64,000 nucleotides of DNA from Heterohyrax brucei. Lineage: Eukaryota > Chordata > Mammalia > Hyracoidea > Procaviidae. The position numbers and the translations under genes were made by a program. Shown piece after piece: positions 46,847 through 58,607 of this stretch; the stretch's first letter is position 1, and the number at the start of each line of letters is the position of its first letter. The stretch spans positions 130,564,796 through 130,628,795 of the forward strand of contig CM053142.1 of the NCBI GenBank assembly GCA_028571685.1, in the 5' to 3' direction. A model generated the notes under the pieces. It made no database searches. It was not told the origin of the DNA and saw only the letters and a program-made list of their open reading frames with translations.

Positions 46847-47805
46847 ATGGGTCCCAAAAAGCAACAGACACTTGTGGCACACAAGAAATCAGCCACGGCT
46901 TCAGAAGGCTCCCAAACAAAGCAACCAAGGAGTTTTCCAGATGAAGAAACTTTTAGGAAAGCATCAGAAAGTGAATACAAAATGATTATACAGAGCCCTT
47001 CTAGACCTTATACAAAATGCAGGAGAACAAAATGAAAAATTAAGCAAGATGTTCGATCTGATGGAACACTAGTACTCTGAAATCCAACAGATCAAGAACA
47101 AAATCAAAGACATAGAAACTTCCATGCAAAGCCAAGAAAACAGAATGGAACAAATAGAAAAAAGAATTTCTGACTTGGAAGACAGAACTACTGAGGCCAG
47201 CATCTATGAGCAGAAATCAGAAAAAAGAAACATGAAATATGAAGAAATATTAAGAAGCATGTGGGACTCTATTAAGAGGAACAACCTTTGATTAATTGGA
47301 GTCTCTGAACAGGGTGAGACATCTGAGAACACAGAGAGTATCGTTGGTGAGCTGCTGACAGAAAACTTCACAGAAATCATGAAGGAAGAGAATATAGACA
47401 TCTCAGATGCATATCATACACCACCCAATATAGATCTCAAAAGAAAGACTCCAAGACATATTATAATCAAGCTCAACAAAATGAAACATAAACAGCAAGT
47501 CTTAAAGGCAGCAAGACTCAAAGTAAAGCTAACATTCAGAGGGAAACCCTGTAGGCTCTCTACAGATTTCTTAGCAGAAACCATGCTGGCATGGAGACAG
47601 TGGCATGACACATTCAAAGCCTTGAAGGAGAAGAACTTCTGACCAAGATTTATATATCCTGAAAAACTATCTTTCAAATACGAAGATGAAATTAAGACAT
47701 TCCCAGATAAACAGAAACTCAGAGACTTTGTAAAAACCAAACCCAAACTACAAGAAATATTGAAAGAAGTTCTTGGCTCTGGCTTAGAAGAACAAAACCA
47801 CTAAC
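46847..47805 (+). pseudogene. L1 ORF1 (RNA-binding protein), disrupted
   Basis: ORF1p is the trimeric nucleic-acid chaperone of L1. The ATG at 46847 opens MGPKKQQTLVAHKK. The frame shifts near 47000-47030, and in the restored frame there are stops at about 47067-47069, 47288-47290 and 47641-47643. The middle part is a coiled coil (IKNKIKDIETSM, RMEQIEKRISDLED). The later part holds the RRM and C-terminal domains (PRHIIIKLNKMKHKQQVL, FIYPEKLSFK). Two of the stops look like CGA to TGA changes, the usual decay of methylated CpG. Confidence 0.88.
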
Positions 47806-48226
47806 TTTATATTTTAGAACGATTTTACTACTCAAAACTCTACTCAGTTAGGGAAGGCTCCAAAGCCAATCACAGCTTTGATAAGGAAAAAAGCAATCCA
47901 GTGATCATCATGAAAACTATGGGGTCATCATATTAAAAAGAGGGATGTACTACAGTTGTTATAGTCCTTCCAGATGGAGAAGAAGATGACAAGACTGGTA
48001 GTAATTAAAATTGGGTTTATGTATAGTTTATCAAGGGGGATCGTAGGGGCAGCTGTAAAACACAACAAAGATGTATCATATCATTTCAAGAAATGTAATA
48101 CAGGAGTCTCACAACCATAAAACCAGCTCTGAAAAAGGTGAAAAATCAACTCACAAAAAAGAACGTCCCAGAACAGACCAATAAGAACAACAGAGAAAAC
48201 ATCAACATAAAAATAAACACATCACA

Positions 48227-51200
48227 ATGGCAGCACTGAACACATACCTATCAATAATTACATTGAATGTGAATGGACTGAATGCTCCAGTAAAGAAACA
48301 TCGAGTGACATCCTGGATCAAAAGACATGACCCATCCATATGTTGTCTACAAGAAACTCACTTGAGACCTAAAGATAGGAACAAACTGAAAATTAAAGGT
48401 TGGAAGAATATATATCAAGCTAACAATGAACAAAGAAGAGCAGGGGTGGCAATTCTAATCTCAGACAAAATCAATTTTAATGTCATATCCACCATCATGG
48501 ACAAAGATGGACACTATTTATTGCTGAAAGGTTCAGTACACAAGCAAGACTTAACCATATTAAATATTTATGCACCTAATGTCAGAGCACCTAAATATGT
48601 CGAAGAAACACTGACTACACTCAAAAGAGAGTTAGATGACTCCATCATAATAGTGGGAGACCTCAACACTCCACTCTCAATACTACACAGATCATCTAGA
48701 AAAAAACTCAGTAAAGATACAGAAGACCTTATTGCCACAATTAACCAACTAAACCTCATTGATATATACAGAACTTGCCACACATCAGCAGACAACTACA
48801 CCTTCTTCTCCAGTGCACATGGAACATTCGCCAGAATTGACCATGTGATAGGCCATAATGCAACGCTCAACAAAATCCATACCACTGAATTACTGCAAAG
48901 CCTCTTCTCAGATCATAAAGCCATCAAAGTTGAAATCAATAGCAGAAAAAACATAGATAGAAAGTGGAACTCTTGGAAACTGAACAACATCTTGCTCAAA
49001 AAAAAACATGAGTTATAGAGGAAATCAGGGATGAATTAAAGAAATTCATGGATTCCAATGAGAATGAAAACACTTCCTACCAGAACCTATGGGATACAGC
49101 CAAAGCAGTGCTCAGAGGTCTGCTCATCTCCATAAATGCACACATCTGGAAGGAAGAAAGAAACCAAATCAAGGAACTAACTCTACAGCTTGAACAACTA
49201 GAAAGAGAACAACAGAGGAACCCCTCAGGCACCAGAAGAAACCAGATCATAAAGATTAGAGCAGACCTAAATGAATTAAATAATAGAAAAACAACTGAAA
49301 AAATTGAAAAGACCAAAAGCTGGTTTTTTGAGAAGATCAATAAAATTGACAAACCACTGGCTAAACTTACTAAAGAAAAGCAGGAGAGGAAACAAATGAC
49401 CCAAATTAGAAATGAGAGGGGGGTTGTCACCACAGATGCAACAGAAATCAAAAATATCATAACAGAATACTATGAAAGACTGTACTCTAACAAATTTGAA
49501 AACCTAGAGGAAATGGACAAATTCATTGACTCATACCACCTACCCAAATTATCACAACGTGAAGCAGAACAACTTAATAAATCCATTACAAAGGAAGAGA
49601 TTGAGCAGGTCATCAAAACACTGCCAACCAAAAAAAGTCCCGGCCCAGATGGCTTCACTTCAGAATTCTACCAAGCATTTAGAGAAGAGTTATCTCCAAC
49701 ACTACTGAAACTATTTCACAGTACAGAAAGGGATGGAGTACTCCTAAACTCATTCTATGAAGCCAGCATAACCCTGATACCTAAGCCAGGGAAAGACCCA
49801 ACAAAGAAAGAGAACTACAGAACTACAGAACTAGACTCATGAATCTAGATGCAAAAATCTTCAACAAAATTCTTGCCAATAGAATACAACAACATATCAA
49901 GAAAATAATCCATCATGACTAAGTGGGATTCATACCAGGGATACAAGGCTGGTTCAACATCAGAAAAACAATTAATGTGATTAACCACATAAATAACACA
50001 AAAGACAAGGATCACCTGATTTTGTCCACTGATGCCGAAAAGGCATTTGATAAAGTCCAACACCCATTCATGCTAAAAACTCTTAGCAAAATGGGCATAG
50101 ACGGCAAATTGCTCAACACAATCAGGGCCATTTATACAAAGCCAATTGCCCACATCATCCTGAATGGAGAGAGACTGAAAGACTTTCCCTTGAGATCAGG
50201 AACTCGACAAGAATGCCCACTTTCACCTCTTCTATTCAACATTGTGCTAGAAGTTTTAGCCACAGCAATTAGACAAGACCAAGAAATAAAGGGCATCTGC
50301 ATTGGCAAAGAGGAAGTTAAAATCTCCCTGTTTGCAGATGATATAATTGTATATGCAGAGAATCCCAAGGAATCTATAAGTAAACTACTCAAACTGATAG
50401 AAGAGTTCAGCAAAGTCTCGAGATACAAGATAAACATAAGTAAATCAGTAGGATTCCTCTATACCAACAACGAGACTGTTAAGGAAGAAATTATTAAATC
50501 AATACCATTTACGATAGCCCTTAAGATGATTGAGTACCTAGGAATTAATCTAACCAGAGAAACAACAGACCTTTACAAAGAGAACTACAAGCCCTTACTA
50601 CAAGAAACTAAGAGAGACTTAGATAAATGGAAAAACCTATCCTGCTCATGGATAGGAAGACTTAACATTGTGAAAATGTCTATTTTACCCAAAGCAATCT
50701 ATTTATATAATGCAATCCCAATACAAGTTCCAGTGACACTTTTTAATGAGACGGAGAAACAAATCACCAATTTTGTTTGGAAAGGGAAGAAGCCTCGGCT
50801 AAGCAAGGTACTCCTAAAGAAGAACACACTGGGAGGCCTCTCACTACCTGGCTTTAGAACATATTACACTGCCACAGTGGTCAAAACAGCCTGGTACTGG
50901 TGTAAGAACAGACAGATTGATCAGTGGAACAGAACTGAGACCCCAGAGATGACACCATCTGCCTATGAACAATTGGTATTCGGCAAAGGCCCTAAGACAT
51001 TAAACTGGGGTAAAAACAGTATCTTCAACAAATGGTGCTGGCAAAATTGGATATCCATCTGTAAGAAACTGAAACAAGATCCATATCTTACACCTTATAC
51101 AAAAACCAACTCCAACTGGATAAAAGACCTAAATATCAAACCTAAAACGATAAAGCTCATCCAAGAAAAGGTAGGAACAACAATGGAAGTCTTAATACAC

Positions 51201-52056
51201 AATATGGACAGACTCCAAAATCTGTCAAACAAACCTCAATCATCAGAAGAAAAAATAGATAAATGGGATCTATTAAGAATTAAACACTTTTGCTCATCTG
51301 AAGACTTTATTAATAGAATTAAAAGAACACCTACAGAATGGGAAAAAAATATTTGGCAACTCTACGTCAGACCGACACCTGATTTCCGTAATCTATAAGA
51401 TACTACAAAATATCAGCAAGAAGAAGATAAACCATCCAATTAAGCGATGGGCAAAGGAGATGGACAGACATTTCACTAAAGAAGAGATCCAGGCAGCCAA
51501 AAAACACATGTGGACATGTTCACGATCTTTAGTTATTAAAGAAATTCAAATCAAGACGACAATGAGATACCATCTCACCCCAACAAGGTTGGCCATGATC
51601 CAAAAAACACAAAACAACAAATACTGGAGAGGCTATGGAGAAAGTGGAACCCTCCTACACTGTTGGTGGGGTTGCAAAACGGTCCAGCCTCTTTGGAAAG
51701 CAATCTGGTGCTTCCTTAAAAAAATGGATACTGATATACCATTTGACCCAGTAATTCCACTACTTGGAATATATCCTACAGAATCAAGGCCTTTCGTGCC
51801 AGCAGACACATGCACCAGAAGGTTTATCGCAGCACAGTCCACTATAGCAAAAAGACGGAATCAACCCAGATGCCCAACAACAGAAGAATGGATAGGTAAG
51901 CTATGGTATATATACTCAATGGAGCACTACGCAATGATAAAGAACAATGATGACTTCAGGAAACATCTCATGACCTGGTTTCAACTGGAAAACATTATGT
52001 TGAGTGAAAGTAGTCAGCGACGAGAGGACAAATATTGTATGAGACCTCTACGATAA
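48227..52056 (+). pseudogene. L1 ORF2 (endonuclease and reverse transcriptase), disrupted
   Basis: ORF2p nicks the target and primes reverse transcription. The endonuclease part is open at 48227-49018, with QETHL (about 48350), GDLNTPLS (48655) and SDHKAI (48908). The frame breaks after an A-run near 49000, again near 49830 where AACTACAG is repeated, and by TAA at 49919-49921 in HHD*VGFIPG. The reverse transcriptase segment 49923-51398 keeps FADD (50331-50342) and the following thumb region. A further break near 51400 precedes the C-terminal segment 51460-52056, which holds the cysteine-rich motif (GTLLHCWWGC). At least three frame breaks and one stop make it non-functional. Confidence 0.93.
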
Positions 52057-53060
52057 GATCTCAAAAACAGACTTGGGTATAGAAGAAAAGACTCTTGACA
52101 GCTGCAAGGGAGGGGAGGGAGGGAAGAAGTGGGGGAGGGTTTAGATTAGATAGTTGCTAGGTATCTGGTTGGGTGAAATCGGTGATAGCACACATTAGAA
52201 ACAAGAACAATATTAAGTGGACTTAAACATAACATAAGTACTCCTTCCATCTTAACCCAATATTGCAAGGATAGAGTAGTTGGGGCAGGGTGCAGGGGAC
52301 CATGCTCTTAGGCGAAAGCGAGGCCAATTGGCACAACTAGCATTTTGCTAAGAGGGCTTTCTGAACCCCACGTTGGTGAGTTGCGTCTGGGGTCTTAAAA
52401 GCTGCCAAGTTGCCATCCGAGGGCACGGCAAATGGTCCCAACTCAGCAGGAACGGATGCTCACTGAGGACCAAAATGACATGGGGGAAAGACAACCCAGA
52501 AGACAAAGAAACCCACATCAGTGGGTGCCTACATCGACTTGGGACCGGAAGAACCGGATGGTGCCTGGCCACTACCAGTGATAGCCGCAATGGAGCTCAT
52601 TAAGTTGAGTCTCACTGGCAACACAAGAATAAAAAGGGGTGCACCCTAAGATCCCCACTAAAAGACCACAATTGATGGTCCAGTGGTTTCGGGGTTCCCC
52701 TGGGAGCATGGCCTCTTGCCCTGATGCTGCCCTTGACCATAAATCATAACGAAGGTCCACGCTTCGGACAGGAATGGATTGGACTTGGCGATGCAGAGTG
52801 ACCATATATTGGTTGCACTTTATGGTTCTGTACATCTATAGGATATCATCCTGCTGACCTCTGGCTGGAGGAAGGAGAGTGGGTGAAGAGGAGGGAAAAA
52901 AGAGACTGTTGGGAGAACGAGACATGTATGGAGCAAAGAGGAATAGTGTGCTGTCACCAGGCAGGGAGAGCAGTGGAAGCTGCATATAGGTGGGCATGTA
53001 AATTTATACAGGAATGTACATTTTCACTCAGTTATATTAAATAAAAAAATTAAAAAAAAA
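52057..53060 (+). mobile_element. L1 3' UTR with G-rich tract
   Basis: Untranslated tail of the young L1, ending in an A/T-rich run. A guanine-rich stretch at 52108-52139 contains four runs of three or more G in close succession, a feature shared by L1 3' UTRs in several mammals. The reverse complement of this UTR recurs at 62519-64000. Confidence 0.85.
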
Positions 53061-54650
53061 AGAAAACCCAAAATACTTCACGAGAAAACTACCGGAACTA
53101 ATAGAAAGACTCGTAAAAATAGTGAGATACAAGCCAAGCATACGGAAATTACTCAAATTCCTATACACCAATATAGAGAAAGATGAAAAGAAAATCAGAA
53201 AAATAATACCGTTTACAATAGCCCCTAAAGGAATAGATCTGCCCAAAGCAATTTACACCTATAATGTAATCCCAGTTCAAATACCAACAACAGTCTTTAA
53301 AGAGATGGAAAAATTAGTCACTAAATTTATATGGAAACAGAATAAGCCCCAGATGTGTAAAGCACTACTGAAAAATAAAGTAGGAGGACTGACACTACCT
53401 GACTTCAGAACTTACTGCATAGTTGCAGTAGTCAAAACAGCCTGTACTAGCACAGTGACAGATATCTTCACTTATGGAACAGAACTGAGAATCCAAATAT
53501 AAATCCATCCACCTACAGTTGTCTGATCTTCAACAAGGATCCAAAGTCCATCAGATGGGCAAAAGACTAAACATACAGTGCTGGCAAAATTGGATGTCCA
53601 TTGGTAAAAGAAAAAAAAAAAAAAAGCAGGTCCCATACCTTACACGATACACAAAACTAATTCAGAGTGTATCAAAAACCTAAATATCAAGCCAAAAACT
53701 ATAAAGATTATAGAAGAAAAAGTAAGGCCAATGCTAGAGGCCCTAATAAACTGCACTAACAGAATACAAACCATAACTAACAACACACAAACTTCAGAAG
53801 ATAAGCTAGATAACTGGGATCTTCTAAAAATGAAACATGTTTGCTCATCAAAACACTTCACCTACAGGTAACTGCAGAGACTTCAGACTAGGGGAAAAAA
53901 AATTGGCTAGCACAAATCTGACAAAATCCTAATCTCTAAAACCTACAGGAAAATCTAATGCCTCCACAACAAAAAGACAAGCAATCCAATTTAACAACAG
54001 AAAGAAGTGAACTCAGATTTCAACAAAGAAGACAGTCAAGCTTTTAACAGACAAAAAAGGAAATGCTAGCAATCACTAGCCATTGGAGAAATGTGAATCA
54101 AAACCACAGTGAGATACCATGTTACCCTGGCATTACTGGCAGGAATCAAATGAAACAGAAAATAACAAATATTGCTGAGGCTGCTGGGAGAGTGGAACTC
54201 TTACAGACTGCTAATGTGAAGGCAAAATGATAAGACCACTTTGGAAAATAATGCGACACTTCCTTAGAGAGCTAGAAATAGAAATACCATATGATTTAGC
54301 AATCACACTCCTAGAATTATATCCTAGAGAAATAAGAACCATCATATGAATAGCTATGTGCATACCTATGTTCATTGCAGCATTATTCACAACAGCAAAA
54401 CGATGAAAGCAGCCAAGATGCCCATCAAAAGATGCATAAACTTTTTAAGACATACACATGATGGAATACTATGCAACGATAAAGGGCAAGTATGAATCTG
54501 TCAAGTTCTCACAAAATTTGCATGAATCTAGAAAGCATTATGCTGAGTGAAATAAGTCAATCACGAAATGACAAATATTGCATGAAACCACTACAATAAA
54601 AACTCACGAAAAGGTTTACACATAAAAAGAAGCAGTCTTTGATGGTTTTG
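53061..54650 (+). mobile_element. Older L1, right part (ORF2 C-terminal region and 3' end)
   Basis: Continues the older L1 after the nested insertion. KAIYTYNVIPVQIPTTVFKE and the later VGGLTLPDFRTY correspond to the young L1 region near 50690-50870. Many stops and an internal A-run near 53610-53625 show long decay. The end is placed approximately, where an AfroSINE tail fragment begins. Confidence 0.75.
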
Positions 54651-54654
54651 GGGG

Positions 54655-54700
54655 GGTGGCAGTCATGAGTTGGAATCAACTCAACAGCAATCGGTTTAAT
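54655..54700 (+). mobile_element. AfroSINE tail fragment
   Basis: GAGTTGGAATCAACTCAACA and a T-rich end follow the decayed 3' end of the older L1. Confidence 0.6.
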
Positions 54701-54800
54701 TATTTTTTATGTATTTGCTGTTTCTATGTTGACTATGTTTAGTGCCCCTTTTCAGTTATGAAAATAGCATATTTAAATTAATGTTATCCACTTTATGTTT

Positions 54801-54955
54801 TGGAAACCCTGGTGGCGTAATGGTTTAGTGCTATGTCTGCTTAGCAAAAGGCCAGCATTGCCAATCTGTCAGGCACTCCTTGGAAAAGCTATGGGGCAGT
54901 TCTGTTCTTCCTCTGGGATCACTGAGTCAGAATCAATTCGACTTCCTGTTTTTAA
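54801..54955 (+). mobile_element. AfroSINE
   Basis: Full length, head GGAAACCCTGGTGGCGTAATGG. Confidence 0.9.
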
Positions 54956-55108
54956 CTTCTAGCTGCAAAACTCTGCCCCAAATACTAAATTCAGAGTTCC
55001 GCACAGGGCAGGTGCTCGGTAAATTGACTTTAAACAGATTACAGCCTCTGCTGCCAAAAACACAATTGTATGGCTGGCCAAAAGATTAAATATCAGTTCC
55101 CTAAAGCT

Positions 55109-55232
55109 ACCACTGCTAACCACAAGGTCTGCAGTTCAAATCCACCAGGCGCTCCTTGAATACTCTAGAGGGCAGTTCTACTCTGCCCTCTAGGGTCGCC
55201 ATGAGTCGGATTCGACTCGACGGCACTTGGCT
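55109..55232 (+). mobile_element. AfroSINE with a well-preserved tail
   Basis: The start of the head is lost. The tail GAGTCGGATTCGACTCGACG retains its CpGs, suggesting it is one of the younger copies here. Confidence 0.9.
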
Positions 55233-55417
55233 GGCAAAGCAATGTCCGAAGTGACTTTCTAAAGCTCAGGTTATTCCTATCACTTTCTTTTTCCAATTTC
55301 ACAGGAGTTGTTGGTTTATTCCAGAGTATAAACTCTGTAGCTTGTGAGACAAATTAACAGGAGCAAACTATGGTAAGGAAACCCTGCTAGTGAGAATGTA
55401 ATTAAGTACCAAATAAG

Positions 55418-55590
55418 GGAGCTTTTAGTGATACAGTGATTACAGAGTCATCTGCTGACGGGAAGGCAGCGGGTTGAACCCACCAGCTGCTGGGGGGCGG
55501 AGGGAGGCGAGGCCATAGGGAGATGTGGCAGCTGGCTTCCTAAAGAGCCACAGCATTAGAAACCCTACGTGGCAGCTTTAAGCTTTCCTA
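55418..55590 (+). mobile_element. AfroSINE long variant lacking tail
   Basis: Plus-strand long variant: head with CAGCGGGTTGAACCCACC, a GGAGGGAGGCGAGG-containing middle and GAGATGTGGCAGCTGGCTTC. The tail is missing where the next AfroSINE begins. Confidence 0.7.
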
Positions 55591-55591
55591 C

Positions 55592-55756
55592 CAGAAACCC
55601 TGGTGTCGTACTGGGTTAAGTGCTACATCTGCTACCCAAAAGGATGGCAGTTCAAATCTGTCAGGTGCTTCTTGGAAACTCTATGGCTTAGTTCTACTCT
55701 GACCTCTAGGGTTGCTCTGAGTCAGACGCTACTCAGTAGCAGTGGTATTTTTGTAG
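55592..55756 (+). mobile_element. AfroSINE
   Basis: Full length, placed directly after a long-variant SINE that lacks its tail. Confidence 0.9.
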
Positions 55757-56251
55757 GGTCAATTTGACTTGGAATCTTGATGGTAAACAGATTTGGTTGA
55801 TTAGATGATGTGTTCACCTTTGGCCATAAGGGGGAGCCAGGCACTTTAAAAAGCCTCAGCAATCGGTGACCACACTGCTCAAATACACTGGCTCGAATCC
55901 TACTCAGCTAACAATTGTTTTATCTCTTCGCTGGGGAGGAAAAGTTCTTAAATCCCGAAGCTCCCAGACAGATCTTTATTTTCTAGTCTTTTAATTTGGA
56001 ATACTGCCTGTTGGAATTATAACTATCGTCCTATATTTTGTAACTATTTGAGTCAAGGGAACAGAATCAGTGGTAGAAACAAATGTGAATTTGAAGGTTT
56101 GAGGTATCCAGACACACTGTGCTCACATTAGGATTTTTTCCAGTCCCTAATCATTATTAACAAATTTCTCTTATAATGATGTTAAATAGGATCACCCATG
56201 CACCTAAACAGAGGAACCAAAGACTCTAGCATAAAAGAAAAAAAAAAACAA

Positions 56252-56309
56252 AAAACCATTGCCATTGAGTCAGGTCCAACTTGTAGTGACCCTAGAGGTC
56301 AGAGTAGAA
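56252..56309 (-). mobile_element. AfroSINE tail fragment
   Basis: AACCATTGCCATTGAGTCAG to GGTCAGAGTAGAA only. Confidence 0.7.
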
Positions 56310-56657
56310 AATTAGCAGGAACCTTTTAGAAATCTCATTTTTAAAACAGTTGCAGAGGCTCCCTGTCCTTCAGATACTGAACTGGAAAGGACTTTCTATG
56401 AATTTGAATGACTTCACCCAGGCCTATGTGACTGCCACAGTCTTCATAATTTTCCCCAATATAGAGTCTTTCAGTGGATTTTTCCTGTCCTCTAAGAGTC
56501 TTGTAGGGCTAAAAATTCCATTTTATTGGAGTGATAATAAATAGACTAATCAACTGGTCATAAAGGAAAAATAAAATTAAATAATCATTCAACTTAAGTT
56601 TAAGAGACTATTTGTAACTGTTTCCTGCCTTAATAATATGTCTTTATAGGTTAAGTA

Positions 56658-56826
56658 GAGTCCTGGAGGCACAGTTGCTCAGAGTTCAGCTGTTAACTAT
56701 AAGGGTAGCAGGTTGAAAGTTCAAACTTTCTAGCTGCTCCTTGGAAACACTATGGGACAGTTCTACTCTTTCCTGTAAGGGTGCTATGAGTTGGAATCAA
56801 CTCAACAGCAATAGTTTGGTTTTTGA
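56658..56826 (+). mobile_element. AfroSINE variant
   Basis: A variant head (GAGTCCTGGAGGCACAGTTG) with a GTAGCAGGTTGAAAGTTCAA B-box region and a normal tail. Confidence 0.85.
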
Positions 56827-56920
56827 TAGGTTAAATGTAGAATAAACTAAAGCTAAATGTTGATCTTTCTATTATTTCAAGCAAGGGAATGTGGTCCAGA
56901 CCATTATTCCTGTGTTCTAC

Positions 56921-57084
56921 AAAAAACCCAAACCTTCTGCCTTCTAGTTGATTCTGACGCATAGCAATCCTGTAAAACAGAATAGAACTGCTCTGCAGAG
57001 TTTCCAAGGAGCACCTGGCAGATTTGAACTGCTGACCTTTTGGGTTAGTAAACATAGCACTTCCCACTGTGCCACCAGGGTTTA
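56921..57084 (-). mobile_element. AfroSINE
   Basis: Full length with an AAAAAACCCAAACC tail. Confidence 0.9.
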
Positions 57085-57631
57085 CATGTTCGACAAAGAG
57101 GTACTAGTTTGTGATTTTTTATTGTTGTTATTTTAATGGAATGTGGGAGCTTATGAAAAACCACACCACCTAAGTCTCCCCAAAAGAAGACAACTTCCAA
57201 CACCAACTAACCAAAGAAAAAGAGAATATGAATTTGCCAAAAACTTCTACCTAACTAACTGGGTCACACTTAAAAATGCCACTGTCCTTTGTGCTAGAAT
57301 TCAGGTTACAGGGCATTAGGCCCAAGAAAAAGACATTCTAACTTTTAATAAAAATCAACTTTCAACTGCCTAGTATTAAAGTCTCAAAAACTTTAACTGC
57401 CAAGTGAAGAAAATTCTTCTCCATCTGGCATTCCAAGAACTATCCCTCTTGGTGCTATCTGCAATGCACAATCACAGAAAACTTGAGAGAGAAGTATGAG
57501 GAGCCCAAGCATGGTCACAGGAAAGATTCAGCATCCCTCCCCATAGTTAACATTGCACTGAGCCTAGATTCTCCCTTCCCCAGCACACCCCATTCCCTTC
57601 ACTGGTCTACTGTTAATGTGGGTGATCATTT

Positions 57632-57718
57632 TTATGGGACAGTTCTATTCTTTCCTGTAAAGTTGCTATGAGCTGGAATCAACTCAACTGCAATAGTTTG
57701 GTTTTTGATAGGTTTTTT
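57632..57718 (+). mobile_element. AfroSINE tail segment
   Basis: Shares CTTTCCTGTAA and ATAGTTTGGTTTTTGATAGG with 56745-56833, more than expected for unrelated copies. Confidence 0.8.
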
Positions 57719-57867
57719 TTTGTTTGTTTTTTATTATTATGTTCTTAGTTAATTCCCCATTGCTTCCTGGAACAATGACGTTACTTCAAATAACCTAGAT
57801 ACCAAAAGGACATACTCACTTTTTTTCTTTTTATTTTCTGTTTTACCCAAGACTATGCCTTACAAAA

Positions 57868-58028
57868 GAACCCTGGTGGTACAGTGGTTAAGTGTTTGGC
57901 TGCTAATTAAAAAGTTAGCAATTCCAATCCACTAGCTGCCCCACAGAATTCTATAGGGTCAGTTCTACTCTATCCTGCAGTGTCACTGCCAGTAGGAGGT
58001 GGAATCGACCCAACAGCAATGGGTATGG
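57868..58028 (+). mobile_element. AfroSINE
   Basis: Full length, in IL26 intron 3 about 215 bp from exon 3, antisense to the gene. Confidence 0.9.
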
Positions 58029-58243
58029 GTGTGCCTTGAACAGGGTGCCACTACAAAACTCATGTACATAGATAAGAAAAAGATAATCTAAAAACTCTCA
58101 TTACAAAACTTTAAAAAATTAAGAAAAATAACAGTCTCAAACAGTGCCTGGTACCCAAGAAATATTTGCTAAGCAAATGAAAAGATTACTTGGAAATCAT
58201 GTCACGAGGTAATGGTTATGTGTATACTGCTGTACCTACTTAC

Positions 58244-58374
58244 ACAGTGATCCAGTTTCTGCGTAACACTGTGGAAGTCTTCCACAAAGCATACTCCCTG
58301 CAAACTGGCAATTGGAGGTGGCCATAAATGTCTTCTATAAAGGAAAGAAGTTGTCCTTGAAATTGGCAATTTTT
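58244..58374 (-). pseudogene. IL26: IL26 exon 3 with frameshift
   Basis: The exon is 131 nt against 135 nt in human. It starts KNCQFQGQLLSF, loses one codon (human FFM is replaced by a single I), continues EDIYGHLQLPVCRE, then loses one nucleotide near 58289-58300. In the original frame the translation then runs into unrelated residues and meets a stop at the donor. In the shifted frame it resumes as CFVEDFHSVTQKLDHC, which is clearly the IL-26 sequence. The donor is GTAAGTAGG. The acceptor reads TTTAGAG, so two AG dinucleotides compete. Use of the first would add 2 nt and cause a second frame error. Confidence 0.88.
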
Positions 58375-58550
58375 CTCTAAATGAGATAAGAGACATTGCA
58401 TAAGGTAAACTATTGATAGTTTCATTTTATGAATGTCTCTGACATATCCACCTTGATTACTATTTTATAGCCATCCAGAAAAATAAAAGTATAGAAAAGA
58501 AAACATCAAACAAGTAGAAAAGGAAAAAAGAAAAATACTCTCTGGCTTAC

Positions 58551-58607
58551 CATAAACAGGTTTTTCATTTTCTTTTTTAATGGTCTAATATCTTTGATGT
58601 GATCTTC
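58551..58607 (-). pseudogene. IL26: IL26 exon 2 (19 codons)
   Basis: A 57-nt exon reads EDHIKDIRPLKKKMKNLFM, close to the lysine-rich human exon 2 segment that gives IL-26 its strong positive charge. It is bounded by a strong pyrimidine tract and TTTTAG acceptor and a GTAAGC donor. Both ends are phase 0. Intron 1 is only 69 bp (58608-58676). This exon carries no lesion. Confidence 0.9.

Larger units (their letters stand above)
45849..53060 (+). mobile_element. Full-length L1 retrotransposon (7.2 kb, dead)
   Basis: The element has a 5' UTR, ORF1, ORF2, a 3' UTR and an A-rich tail ending at 53060. It is flanked by a 13-bp target-site duplication AGAAAACCCAAAA at 45836-45848 and 53061-53073. 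It sits inside the ORF2 region of an older L1 and inside IL26 intron 3, antisense to IL26. Both ORFs are disrupted, so it is not autonomous now. Its completeness and clean duplication show a later insertion than the surrounding L1. Confidence 0.93.

Noticed and set aside
48227-51398. Long open frames as a possible host gene
   Set aside because: Endonuclease and FADD reverse transcriptase motifs, the flanking UTRs and the target duplication show an L1 element.
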